Assembly: GCA_963843465.1 (NCBI GenBank)
Contig: CAWJKP010000001.1
Coordinates: 2,356,001 to 2,420,000 of the forward strand
From: CAWJKP01 sp963843465
Lineage (GTDB): Bacteria; Planctomycetota; Planctomycetia; Pirellulales; Thermoguttaceae
Reading direction: 5' to 3'
Length of the DNA: 64,000 bases
In this document: one piece after another, positions 26,525-35,123 of the stretch
Layout of the letters: every line of letters begins with the position of its first letter
Numbering within the stretch: the stretch's first letter is position 1
The notes under the pieces: generated by a model
Database searches by the model: none
Seen by the model: the letters and a program-made list of their open reading frames with translations, nothing else
What the model was told of the DNA's origin: nothing
Made by a program: the position numbers and the translations under genes

Positions 26525-29377
26525 ATGAGCGCGAGCGGCCGGCAGATCGAGACCCAGGACAGCCAGCAGATCCGTATCCGCGGGGCCCGAGTCCATAATC
26601 TCCGCAACATCGACCTGGACATCCCGCGCAACCGGCTGGTGGTGATTACCGGCCCCAGCGGGTCGGGGAAGAGCTCCTTGGCCTTCGACACCCTCTATGC
26701 CGAGGGCCAGCGGCAGTACATCGAAAGCCTCTCGGTCTACGCCCGCCAGTTCCTCCATCAGCTCGAGCGGCCCGACGTGGACCTGATCGAGGGGCTCCAG
26801 CCGACCGTTTCCATCGACCAACGGGCGGGGGCCCGTAATCCCCGCAGCACGGTCGCCACGGTGACGGAGATCTACGACTACCTGCGGCTGCTGTATGCCC
26901 GGCTGGGCGAGCCGAGTTGTTACCAGTGCGGCGCGCCGATCCGCCAGCAGACGCCCGAGCAGATCCTCGACCGCCTGCTGGCCATGCCCGAGGGCACCCG
27001 GCTGATGCTCTTGGCTCCCATGGTCCGCGGGCGCAAGGGGCAGCACAAGGAGGTCTTCGAGGCGATCCGCAAGGCGGGCTTCAATCGGGTCCGGGTCGAC
27101 GGCCTGGTGACCGACCTGGACAGCCCGCCCGAGCTGACCCGGCAGAAGACCCACCAGATCGAGGCCGTGGTCGATCGGGTGGTGATCCGCGAGGGGGTCC
27201 GCAGCCGCTTGGCCGAATCGATCAAGCTGGCGGTTCGTCACGGCGACGACCTGGTGCTGGCCACTTACGAAGAGAAGCGGCCGGACGGCCTGGCGGTCTG
27301 GCACGATCTGTTGTTCAGCACGCAATACGCCTGCCCCAACTGCAAGATCAGTTACGAGGAGCTGGAGCCGCGGACGTTCAGCTTCAACAGTCCCTACGGG
27401 GCCTGCCCGACCTGCGAAGGGCTGGGCGTGCGGGTGGAGTTCGACCGGGAGCTGGTGGTCCCGAACCTGGCGCTCTCGCTGGCCGGCGGCGCGGTGGCGC
27501 CTTGGAAAGGCGCCTCGCCGGCAGCCCAGAAAAAGCTCCAGGCGGCGATGGGGGACTTCATGGCGGCGGCCGGATTCCGCTGGAATACGCCGCTGGAGAA
27601 GCTCAAACCCCATGTCCTGGGGGAACTACTGCACGGCGACGGCAAGGGCTTTCCCGGTGTGCTGGCGATGCTCCAGAGGCAGTACGCCACGGCCGCCGGC
27701 GACGCCCGGCGCCAGCCGCTGGAGATCTTTCGCGGCGAGGTGACCTGCGCGGCTTGCGGCGGGGCACGGCTGCGGGCGGAGGCCCGCGCGGTCCGCCTGG
27801 CCGGCCGGGCGATCCACGAGCTGACGGCCCTGAACGTCCGCCAGGCGCGGGAGTTCTTCGCCGCGATCGTCTTCCCCGAGCCGCAGCGGCCGATCGCCGA
27901 GCCCCTGGTCCGCGAGACGGTCTGGCGGCTGGAGTTTCTCGACCACGTCGGCCTGGACTACCTCACGCTCGACCGGCCCGCCGACACGCTCTCCGGCGGC
28001 GAGTTGCAGCGGGTCCGGCTGGCTTCGGGGCTGGGCTCGGGACTGGTCGGGGTTTGCTATATCCTCGACGAGCCCTCGATCGGCCTGCACCCCCGCGACA
28101 ACCAGCGTCTGATCGACGCCATTCGCCAACTCCAGGTCCGCGGCAACACGGTGATCGTCGTTGAGCACGACGAGACGGTCATGCGGCGGTCGGACTGGCT
28201 GGTGGACCTGGGCCCCGGGGCGGGCCGGCACGGGGGGCAAATCGTGGCCCAAGGCACACCCGACGCCATCAGCCGCGATCCGGCCTCCCTCACCGGCCGC
28301 TATCTCTGCGGCGAGCTGCGGATCCCGCTGCCCGCCCGCCGCCGCCGCGTCTCCAAGACCAAGATGATCACGCTGGAAGGAGCGCGGACCAACAACCTCA
28401 AGAACGTCACCGTTCAGTTCCCGCTCTCGGTCTTCGTGGGCGTCACCGGCGTCAGCGGCTCGGGCAAGAGTTCCCTGTTGGACCAGACGCTGGCCCGGGC
28501 GCTGGTGCGCCGCCTGGGCGGCGTCGCGCCCAAGCCGGGACCGTACGACGGTCTCCGCGGGGCCAGCCGCATCGACAAGGTAGTCCAGATCGACCAGTCG
28601 CCCATCGGCCGCACCCCGCGGAGCAATCCGGCCACCTACAGCGGCGTCTTCGACGAGATCCGCAAGGTCTTCGCCGGCACCCGCGACGCCCGCCGCCACG
28701 GCTACCGCTCGGGCCGCTTCAGCTTCAACGTTGCCGGCGGCCGCTGCGAACAATGCCAAGGGCAGGGCCTGCAGAAGATCGAGATGAACTTCCTGCCCGA
28801 CCTCTACGTCTCCTGCCCCGTGTGCGAGGGCAAACGCTTCAACCGCCAGACGCTCGAAGTCCGCTACAAGGGACGCTCGATCGCCGACGTCCTCGACATG
28901 CGCGTCGACGACGCCCTGCTGTTCTTCGAGAACTTCCCGGCCATCGCCCGGCTGCTGACCAGCCTGCAAGAGGTCGGCTTGGGCTACGTCACGCTGGGGC
29001 AATCCTCCACCACGCTCTCCGGCGGCGAGGCGCAGCGGATCAAGCTGGCCACGGAGCTCGGCCGCGTGGACACCGGCCGCACGCTGTACATCCTCGACGA
29101 GCCGACCACCGGCCTGCACTTCGACGACATCCGCAAGCTCTTGGACGTCCTCTCCCGCCTGGTGGACCTGGGCAACACGGTGATCGTCATCGAGCACAAC
29201 CTCGACGTGATCAAGTCGGCCGACTGGATCATCGACCTGGGGCCCGAAGGCGGCCAGCGCGGCGGCCAGGTGGTGGCCACCGGAACGCCCGAGCAGATCG
29301 CCGCCGTCGCCGGCAACCACACCGGCTGGCATCTTCGAGGCGTGCTGGAAGGCAAGGAGTTAGGAGTTAGGAGTTAG
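26525..29377 (+). CDS. uvrA: Excinuclease ABC subunit A
   Basis: DNA-damage recognition ATPase of nucleotide excision repair. The 950-residue protein has both ABC modules: Walker A GPSGSGKSS and GVSGSGKSS, signatures LSGGELQRV and LSGGEAQRI, Walker B YILDEPSIGL and YILDEPTTGL. Zinc-binding Cys sets are intact (CYQCG, CPNC...CPTC and CEQC...CPVC). The size is typical of UvrA1. The ATG at 26525 has no strong Shine-Dalgarno. The last residues (KELGVRS) and the stop come from a GGAGTTAGGAGTTAG repeat also found at the end of the Dabb gene, so the native C-terminus may have been replaced. Confidence 0.97.
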   Translation: MSASGRQIETQDSQQIRIRGARVHNLRNIDLDIPRNRLVVITGPSGSGKSSLAFDTLYAEGQRQYIESLSVYARQFLHQLERPDVDLIEGLQPTVSIDQRAGARNPRSTVATVTEIYDYLRLLYARLGEPSCYQCGAPIRQQTPEQILDRLLAMPEGTRLMLLAPMVRGRKGQHKEVFEAIRKAGFNRVRVDGLVTDLDSPPELTRQKTHQIEAVVDRVVIREGVRSRLAESIKLAVRHGDDLVLATYEEKRPDGLAVWHDLLFSTQYACPNCKISYEELEPRTFSFNSPYGACPTCEGLGVRVEFDRELVVPNLALSLAGGAVAPWKGASPAAQKKLQAAMGDFMAAAGFRWNTPLEKLKPHVLGELLHGDGKGFPGVLAMLQRQYATAAGDARRQPLEIFRGEVTCAACGGARLRAEARAVRLAGRAIHELTALNVRQAREFFAAIVFPEPQRPIAEPLVRETVWRLEFLDHVGLDYLTLDRPADTLSGGELQRVRLASGLGSGLVGVCYILDEPSIGLHPRDNQRLIDAIRQLQVRGNTVIVVEHDETVMRRSDWLVDLGPGAGRHGGQIVAQGTPDAISRDPASLTGRYLCGELRIPLPARRRRVSKTKMITLEGARTNNLKNVTVQFPLSVFVGVTGVSGSGKSSLLDQTLARALVRRLGGVAPKPGPYDGLRGASRIDKVVQIDQSPIGRTPRSNPATYSGVFDEIRKVFAGTRDARRHGYRSGRFSFNVAGGRCEQCQGQGLQKIEMNFLPDLYVSCPVCEGKRFNRQTLEVRYKGRSIADVLDMRVDDALLFFENFPAIARLLTSLQEVGLGYVTLGQSSTTLSGGEAQRIKLATELGRVDTGRTLYILDEPTTGLHFDDIRKLLDVLSRLVDLGNTVIVIEHNLDVIKSADWIIDLGPEGGQRGGQVVATGTPEQIAAVAGNHTGWHLRGVLEGKELGVRS

Positions 29378-29467
29378 GAGCGATTGTAGGGTGGGACAAG
29401 GCCGCCTCGGCGGCCGCCGGCCCACCGGCAGTGACTGGGGGCCGCGTCTATTTGTACTGATGGACGG

Positions 29468-29620
29468 TCACGACCGCGATATGGTCGAGGCAGCGGATAT
29501 GTCCGAATGCGGCCGCGGCGTGGAAGGTTGCAAGAACCACATGGCAACCAGGGGCAGGAGCCAATAGACCGTAACGGCTGCTGCCACAAAAAGGACCGCG
29601 ATCAGCCAACGCCGTTTCAT
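29468..29620 (-). CDS. Small single-membrane-helix protein (putative)
   Basis: A 50-codon frame, MKRRWLIAVLFVAAAVTVYW..., has positively charged N-terminal residues, one hydrophobic segment of about 25 residues and a short polar tail. GGGGA lies 7-8 bases before the ATG. No homolog is recognised. It is upstream of nothing on its own strand except the uvrA 3' end, so it may be spurious. The rest of 29378-29686 holds a GTAGGGTGGGACAAGG REP-like arm (29379) and no other gene. Confidence 0.35.
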   Translation of the reverse strand: MKRRWLIAVLFVAAAVTVYWLLPLVAMWFLQPSTPRPHSDISAASTISRS

Positions 29621-29647
29621 CGTCGGTCCCCTTTTTGCAGCCGTGCC

Positions 29648-29690
29648 TCAGCATAACGCCTGGCGATTGTTATGCTAAAGCATAACCTAC
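29648..29690. repeat. REP-like pair, TATGCTT-AGCATA family, overlapping the mscL stop
   Basis: On the minus strand GTAGGTTATGCTTTAGCATA follows the mscL coding sequence directly; its TAG is the mscL stop. An opposed half (CTCAGCATAAC) lies at the left. Confidence 0.85.
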
Positions 29691-30088
29691 CCGAGCTCCG
29701 ACGTACACTGCGGGCAGCGGACGGCCTTGAGCGAGATAGCCGACGCGCAGTAAGGGCACTCCTTGGTACTCGGCGGAGGCGACTCTTCCCTCTTCCGCGC
29801 AAAGCGGTTGACCTGCTTGATCACCAGAAAGACGGCGAAGGCCACGATGAGGAAATTGACCAGGGAATTGAGAAACGCCCCGTAGCGGATTGCCACGCCC
29901 TGGTCCAATGCCAGTTGCAAGGCGGAGAAATCGAGATGGCCGACAACCCAGCCGAGCGGCGGCATGATGATGTCCTTGACCAGCGAGTTGACGATGCCGG
30001 TGAAAGCGGCTCCGATGACGATGCCTACGGCCATATCAATGGCGTTGCCCTTGACCGCGAAATCGCGAAACTCCTTCAGTATGCCCAT
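29687..30088 (-). CDS. mscL: Large-conductance mechanosensitive channel with C-terminal zinc ribbon
   Basis: It is an osmotic safety valve in the inner membrane. The N-terminal helix and TM1 read LKEFRDFAVKGNAIDMAVGI followed by VIGAAFTGIVNSLVKDIIMP, a clear MscL signature; TM2 is LVNFLIVAFAVFLVI. Instead of the usual short C-terminal helix, residues about 112-130 carry two Cys pairs, CPYC and CPQC, forming a rubredoxin-type zinc ribbon. Length 133 residues. The stop codon lies in a REP-like element. It stands alone. Confidence 0.95.
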   Translation of the reverse strand: MGILKEFRDFAVKGNAIDMAVGIVIGAAFTGIVNSLVKDIIMPPLGWVVGHLDFSALQLALDQGVAIRYGAFLNSLVNFLIVAFAVFLVIKQVNRFARKREESPPPSTKECPYCASAISLKAVRCPQCTSELG

Positions 30089-30224
30089 CGTGCGTCTCCC
30101 TGAAGTCCTGGAGTAGATCCCGCTTGGAAATGGAACTGAATCGATCGACGGCTTTCTGTCTGGTGTATCTTACCGGCGACGGCCCGGCAGGCAACACTTT
30201 GGCGAACCGCTCAGAGTCCGCAAA

Positions 30225-30296
30225 GTAGCAGGCACACTCCGTGTGCCGTCCGCCCGCGGAGGAGAGAGCGGACGGCACACGGAGTGTGCCTGCTAC
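30225..30296. repeat. REP-like pair, GCAGGCACACTCCGTGTGCC family, copy 1
   Basis: Perfect 29-bp inverted arms, GTAGCAGGCACACTCCGTGT... and ...GTGTGCCTGCTAC. Relatives lie at 41632-41706 and 47369-47459, with a half copy near 43775-43803. Apart from this, 30089-30486 shows no gene. Confidence 0.9.
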
Positions 30297-30486
30297 GTTG
30301 AGCAATCTCCCAAATCCCGCCCGCCCCCCGATCGCAGGAAGGTTTTCGCGCGGCTATAATAGAAGTCGCTCTTCGGCCGGTCCTCTTCCCTCATGGCCAA
30401 GATTGGACCCGTTTCGGCGAATACACGGATACGGCGGCGGCCCTTCCGCGTAGCAGTACCTATCCCCCACAATGGGAGGATGAACG

Positions 30487-31228
30487 ATGACTTGGATCTT
30501 CCTCGTCTGTGCCGTCGCGGGCGGCACCATGTTGGTCTGCCAGGCCATTATGGCCCTGGTGGGACTGGGAGGCCATTTGATGGACTTCGACGCCGGCGGC
30601 GACGTCGACCACGATCTGTCCGGCGACTTCCACGATCTGTCCGGCGACTTCCATGGGGGGACGTCCACGGCGGCGATCTGCACGCCGATTCCGGCGGCCT
30701 CCACGACGGAGGTGGCGGCGATGCAGAGCATGGCGAGGGTGCCGCGCATCACGACGGTTCTGCGCATCACGAAACGGGCGATCATGGGGCCTCAACCTGG
30801 CTGTTCCAGATGATTTCGCTCCGTACGCTGGTCGCTGCGCTGACCTTTTCGGCTTGGCCGGGATGGCGGCCCAGTCCTCCGGGGCGTCCGCCCCCAAAGT
30901 TCTGGCGGTCGCCCTGGCGGCCGGATTCGGCGCCATGTACTCCGTCTTTTGGATCATGCAGTCGCTGACCCGGCTCAGCGCCGACGGCACGGTCCACATC
31001 CAGCGGGCGATCGGCCGTGAGGCCAAGGTCTACCTGCCGATCCCCGGCCACGGGGCGGGCGCCGGCAAGGTCTTCGTGAGCCTGCAAGGGCGGTCCATGG
31101 AATATCCGGCAACCACTTCCGGCGACCCCCTCTCCGCAGGAGCTAGAGTTGTCATAGTCAACGTGGTTGGCCAGAATACGCTCGAGGTCCAACCGGCCTT
31201 AGACCCTGAAAGGACGGCCCATGCCTAA
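30487..31228 (+). CDS. NfeD-like (YuaF-type) membrane protein with His/Asp-rich loop, two frameshifts
   Basis: It starts with a membrane helix (WIFLVCAVAGGTMLVCQAIM). An Asp/Gly/His-rich loop follows (duplicated DLSGDFH, then HADSGGLHDGGG, EHGEGAAHHDGSAHHETGDH), then two membrane helices (LRTLVAALTFFGLAGM; VLAVALAAGFGAMYSVFWIM) and an OB-fold C-terminus (REAKVYLPIPGHGAGAGKV ... GARVVIVNVVGQNTLEV). Two one-base losses, in a G run at about 30655-30660 and a T run at about 30844-30847, break the frame; repaired length is 247 residues. It overlaps the flotillin start by 8 bases, the usual NfeD/YuaF-flotillin pairing. Confidence 0.82.
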
Positions 31229-32823
31229 TTCTCTCCCCCTGGCCCAAGTCGAGTTGGGAAACACCGCTTCCTTGGTCTCGCTCATGGTGGTGGCCGGAGC
31301 GTTGGTGGCCTTCATCTTCATCGTCATGCTGGCCCGGCGCTTCAAACGCTGCCCGAGCAACAAGATCCTGGTGATCTACGGCAAGTCGGGCCGGGGCGAG
31401 GCGGCCACCTGCGTCCACGGCGGCGCGCGGTTCGTCTGGCCCTTGATCCAGGACTACGAGATGCTCAGCCTGGAGCCGATGCAGATCGAGATCCCGCTGC
31501 AGGCCGCGCTGTCGATGGAGAACATCCGCGTGAACGTGCCCAGCGTCTTCACCGTGGCCATCGGCACCACGCCCGAACAGATGCAGAACGCGGCCATCCG
31601 CCTCTTGGGCCTCACGCGAGCGCAGGTCAGCAAGCAGGCCGAAGAGATCATCCTCGGCCACTTCCGCCAGGTGATCGCCTCGATGCAGATCGAGGACATC
31701 AACCGCGACCGGGAGAAGTTCCTCAGCAACATCCAGAACTCGCTGGAGCCCGAGCTCTCCAAGATCGGCCTGGTGCTGATCAACGTCAACATCACCGACA
31801 TCACCGACGAGTCGGGCTACATCGAGGCCATCGGCAAGAAGGCCGCCAGCCAGGCCATCCAGAAGGCCCGCGGCGACGTGGCCGACAACGAGCGGATGGG
31901 CGAAATCCGCGTGGCCGACGCCGAGCGCGAGAAGGCCGTCCAGGTGGCCAACGCCATGAAGGTCCGCGAGATCGGTACCCGCGAAGCCAAGCGCGAACAG
32001 GCCGTCCGCGTGGCGGAGCTCGACAAGGAGCAGCAGGTGGGCGAGCAGCGGGCGGGCTTCGAGCGGGAAGCGGCCGTCAAGGACGCCGAGCGCGAAATGC
32101 GGATCAAGCTGGCCGACGCCAACGCCCGGGCGATCGAAGGCGAAAACAAGGCCAAGGCCGACGTCGTCGCCTCGCAGGCCGCTTTGCAGGTCAAGCAGGC
32201 CGAGGCCTACCAGCTCGGCGAGACCAAGAAGCGCGAGGCCGAGGCCGCCGTGCTCCAGGCCCAGCACGTGGCCATGGCCAAGGCGGCGATCGCCGAGGCG
32301 CAGCGGGTCGAGGCCCAGCGCCGCGCCGAGCTGGAGGCCCCGGCCAAGGCCGAGAAGGCCCGGGTGATCGTCGACGCCGAGGCCGAGGCCCAGAAGCGCC
32401 GCATCGAGGCCGAAGGCCAGGCCGCGGCGATCTTCGCCAAGCTCGACGCCGAAGCCCGCGGCCAGTTCCAGATCCTGGCCAAGAAAGGCGAGGGCCTGAA
32501 GCAGATCATCGACGCCTGCGGCGGCGCTCGAGCAGGCCTTCCAGATGATGATGCTGGAGCACTTCGACCATCTCGTCGAGGCTTCGGCCCAGGCGATCTC
32601 CAACATCAAGTTCGACAAGATCGTGGTCTGGGAGGGCAACGGTAAAGACGGCCACAGCGCCACGGCCAAGTGGCTCCAGGACATGGCCCGCACGCTGCCG
32701 CCGATGATGCAGGTGATGAAAGACATCGGCGGCGTGGAGATCCCCGAGACCCTGGCCCGCTTCACGAGCCTCGACGGCAAGAGCGCCAGCGGGCCGGTGC
32801 CGACAGAGGCGAAGAAGGGCTGA
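31221..32823 (+). CDS. Flotillin-family (SPFH) membrane-microdomain protein, frameshifted near the 3' end
   Basis: One N-terminal membrane helix (LVSLMVVAGALVAFIFIVML), then an SPFH/PHB domain (ILVIYGKSGRGEAATCVHGG ... PLQAALSMENIRVNVPSVFT), then a long Ala/Glu/Lys-rich coiled coil with flotillin EA repeats and a C-terminal helical domain. The frame changes at about 32520-32530: ...GLKQIIDACGGA continues as LEQAFQMMMLEHFDHLVEAS in another frame. This site needs two added bases or one removed, unlike the other breaks in the window. Repaired length is about 534 residues. It scaffolds membrane microdomains together with the NfeD-like partner. Confidence 0.87.
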
Positions 32824-32870
32824 GGCGGCAGCTCCCTCTTGCTCCGGGAGAGGGTGGGGACGGGGCGAGA

Positions 32871-33209
32871 CTACGATGGCCGAATAGATCGTTTCCGTCG
32901 GCTGCGGACTGGCTTGGCCCGGCCCGCTAACCACTTCTTGAACGAGCGTTGACTCTCGGCTGACGGCTGGCCGGCAAGCAAGTTGGCGACGCTGACGTCC
33001 TCGTCGATCGCCGGCCAATGGATGCCCCGCCCACCCCCGAGCAGCCGCCAAGCCCCCCGCTCCTCGGCCGAGGCGTGCGACAGCCGGGGAAACCAGGCCA
33101 GCGGTGCGGCGATGGTACGGCCATCGGCCAACTCGACCGATAGGGTGTCATCGCTTACCGCAACATGGGTAGCCAATGCCTCGCGGGTTTCAACCGTGGA
33201 AGAACTCAT
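32871..33209 (-). CDS. DUF2442 family protein
   Basis: Residues 10-75 (VAVSDDTLSVELADGRTIAA ... PLAWFPRL ... WRLLGGGRGIHWPAIDEDVS, VANLLAG) are a clear DUF2442 domain, often encoded next to DUF4160 as a toxin-antitoxin-like pair. Length 112 residues. It overlaps the end of the upstream DUF4160 gene by 20 bp. The basic C-terminal tail (KPVRSRRKRSIRPS) is outside the domain. Confidence 0.87.
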   Translation of the reverse strand: MSSSTVETREALATHVAVSDDTLSVELADGRTIAAPLAWFPRLSHASAEERGAWRLLGGGRGIHWPAIDEDVSVANLLAGQPSAESQRSFKKWLAGRAKPVRSRRKRSIRPS

Positions 33210-33426
33210 TCCAACCCTCCAATAACTGCTCCCGATGCTCCGCGACCAGCTCGCGGATTCGGTTGATCTCTTTCCTGCCGAAGCCGCGGCTATGCGTCAA
33301 CCGGACTGGGTCGAGCCAGAACTTCGCCTCGCAGTCGTTGCGTTCGACGTGGACGTGAGGCGGCTCGCCCCCATCGCCGGCGTAGAAGTAGAACCGGAAT
33401 GGACCCGCTCGAAGTACAGTCGGCAT
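33190..33426 (-). CDS. DUF4160 family protein
   Basis: The 78-residue protein MPTVLRAGPFRFYFYAGDGG ... EPPHVHVERNDCEAKFWLDP ... GFGRKEINRIRELVAEHREQ has the DUF4160 pattern, including the PHVHV strand. Together with DUF2442 it forms a widespread two-gene module of unproven toxin-antitoxin type. Confidence 0.9.
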   Translation of the reverse strand: MPTVLRAGPFRFYFYAGDGGEPPHVHVERNDCEAKFWLDPVRLTHSRGFGRKEINRIRELVAEHREQLLEGWNEFFHG

Positions 33427-33610
33427 GCGCCAATGCTACACCAACCTGGTGCAACGAGCAACAGCCAAACAGGTCAGGCACCCCGTGCCTGACGGCTGGC
33501 CGGAATGACCCACCATCGCCAGGCGACGTGGCTCGATGGAGTTCGATTTCAGGTCGTCAGGCGCGGGGTGCCTGAGCTCCCTGGCTGCCCCGGGAGGAAC
33601 GCGGCTTACC

Positions 33611-33970
33611 CTACTTGCTCGTTCGTATGCGAATGCGGACTTCGTCGACGATGGCCAACCCGCCGCGGATTCGCTCCAGGATTCCCGACGCCACCAAATG
33701 GCGCGCCGGTTCCTGCAGCACCGCCCAACGCTGATCGTGAAGCCGAAATACGACGATTCCCCCGTGGCTGCCGACGGGAAAACTTCTCACGTCGGCGAAA
33801 TCCAGATCGAAGGTCACGAGGACGCGGTTCTCGGTCGTGGCCGCTTGCAGAATCGTCGGGTCGGCCGCTCCGCCGAGGCCCTCTTCGGCAACGGTCAATG
33901 CATCGTGGCCCGCTTGGCGAAGCAGCTCCGTCATGGCTGACGGCATGTTTGCGTCGAGCTTGACTCTCAT
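33611..33970 (-). CDS. DUF5615 PIN-like protein (putative toxin)
   Basis: The start MRVKLDANMPSAMTELLRQA and the segment VLVTFDLDFADVRSFPVGSH carry the acidic residues of the PIN-like DUF5615 family (D6 and D in TFDLDF). Length 119 residues. Its ATG overlaps the stop of the DUF433 gene (ATGA), the standard antitoxin-toxin order. RNase activity is expected from the fold but not shown. Confidence 0.88.
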   Translation of the reverse strand: MRVKLDANMPSAMTELLRQAGHDALTVAEEGLGGAADPTILQAATTENRVLVTFDLDFADVRSFPVGSHGGIVVFRLHDQRWAVLQEPARHLVASGILERIRGGLAIVDEVRIRIRTSK

Positions 33971-34218
33971 TGCGTCGGTACGGTGTGCAGCGGTTGCTGC
34001 TCCTCTTCGTGGGCGAGCCACGCCGCGTATCCCAGAGCGGCGCGAATGTCGTCGTCCGTCAGCGCCGGATACTGTCGCCGGATTTCCTCGGCGGTCTGCC
34101 CCCCCTTGAGGTAGTCGAGGATGATCGAGACCATGATCCGGGTGCCCCTGATGCACGGTCTGCCATGACAGACCTTCGCGTCAACGGTAATACGTTCTTG
34201 CCAAGTCACGGTGAGCAT
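33967..34218 (-). CDS. DUF433 family antitoxin
   Basis: The core WQERITVDAKVCHGRPCIRG, TRIMVSIILDYL, and TAEEIRRQYPALTDDDIRAA is the DUF433 winged-helix domain, usually the antitoxin of DUF5615. I use the ATG at 34218 (83 residues) instead of the upstream TTG. Confidence 0.88.
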   Translation of the reverse strand: MLTVTWQERITVDAKVCHGRPCIRGTRIMVSIILDYLKGGQTAEEIRRQYPALTDDDIRAALGYAAWLAHEEEQQPLHTVPTQ

Positions 34219-34268
34219 CTCCACGAGCAGTTCAGGGTGGTTTTCGGATACCAAGTATTATAACCGCC

Positions 34269-34379
34269 TCACGCCGCCCGCCCAATCTGCTGCATAATGG
34301 CGGCGAGATCCCCGTCGTGCTCCGGCCAAAGAACAAAATGCCAGTGGTTGGACGGCAGGCAGCAGGCGCACACTCGCAC
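34269..34379 (-). pseudogene. Relic of a REP-associated tyrosine (Y1/IS200-like) transposase
   Basis: One frame reads CLPSNHWHFVLWPEHDGDLA followed by AIMQQIGRAA and a stop. This corresponds to the conserved CLMPNHWHLVLWP region of RAYT/TnpA-REP proteins, with the HUH motif as HWH. Everything N-terminal of it and the catalytic Tyr region are missing, so it is a fragment. Confidence 0.7.
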
Positions 34380-34432
34380 CGGGAAATTGACGCGGGCTGG
34401 GCACCGACCTAAGATGCAAGTGCAGGCCGATC

Positions 34433-34987
34433 ATGACCACAACCGAACCGCTGATAACTGCCGAGTATCTCTTGCGAGCCCACGACCTGGGACGATGCGA
34501 ATTGGTCCGCGGGGAACTGATTATGATGTCGCCTGCGGGGGCTGAGCATGGGAGGATCATCTACAATATCGAGGCACGGCTGGCGCCCTACGTATTGCAG
34601 CGGGGAGTTGGCTGCATCTTTGGGGCCGAAACGGGCTTTCATATCGCCCACGACCCGGATACCGTCCGAGCGCCGGACATAGCCTTTGTCAGCATGGACC
34701 GGCTTCCTCCGCAGCCGCCCAAGGGGTTCTTTCCAGGGCCGCCGGATCTGGCCGTGGAAGTGGTCTCGCCCGACGAACGGGAAAACGAGGTCCTAGCGAA
34801 AGTTCAGAACTGGCTGGATGTCGGATGCCGGGCCGTCTGGCTGGTCGATCCCCGCCGGCAGACCGTTGGCGTCTACCAAAGTGGAAACGAGACCCAGGTT
34901 TTCGGACTCTCCGACACGCTCGTCGGCGGCCCCCTGCTGCCGGGTTTTTCCCTTGCGGTGGCGGAGGTCTTCAAGTGGAAACCGTAG
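34433..34987 (+). CDS. Uma2-family restriction-endonuclease-like protein
   Basis: The 184-residue protein has the Uma2/DUF820 PD-(D/E)XK layout: AEYLLRAHDLGRCELVRGEL, PAGAEHGRIIYNI, VRAPDIAFVSMDR with the active-site Asp, PPDLAVEVVSPDERENEV with the E-x-V strand, and WLDVGCRAVWLVDPRRQTV. The family is very abundant in cyanobacteria and planctomycetes; its biological role is unsettled. It stands alone beside a RAYT relic. Confidence 0.93.
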   Translation: MTTTEPLITAEYLLRAHDLGRCELVRGELIMMSPAGAEHGRIIYNIEARLAPYVLQRGVGCIFGAETGFHIAHDPDTVRAPDIAFVSMDRLPPQPPKGFFPGPPDLAVEVVSPDERENEVLAKVQNWLDVGCRAVWLVDPRRQTVGVYQSGNETQVFGLSDTLVGGPLLPGFSLAVAEVFKWKP

Positions 34988-35019
34988 GCTCCCAGCCCGC
35001 ACTTCTCACCAGTTCCCTC

Positions 35020-35123
35020 GTAGCATGGGCATTCTTGCCCGTGTTTTCGGCATCCCGCGGGTAGGAATGCCCATGCTGCCATGCCGGCAGGCGGGCCCAC
35101 ACGGGCAGGAATGCCCACGCTAC
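35020..35123. repeat. REP-like cluster, GGGCATTC-GCCC family, abutting the POT stop
   Basis: It begins GTAGCATGGGCATTCTTGCC and ends GGCAGGAATGCCCACGCTAC, with a third inverted arm inside (GGGTAGGAATGCCCATGC). The last base is shared with the TAG stop of the transporter gene on the minus strand. Confidence 0.85.

Noticed and set aside
27626..29332. 568-codon open frame antisense to uvrA
   Set aside because: High GC gives long open antisense frames; composition is Gly/Ala/Asp/Gln-rich without motifs, while the sense frame is a perfect UvrA.
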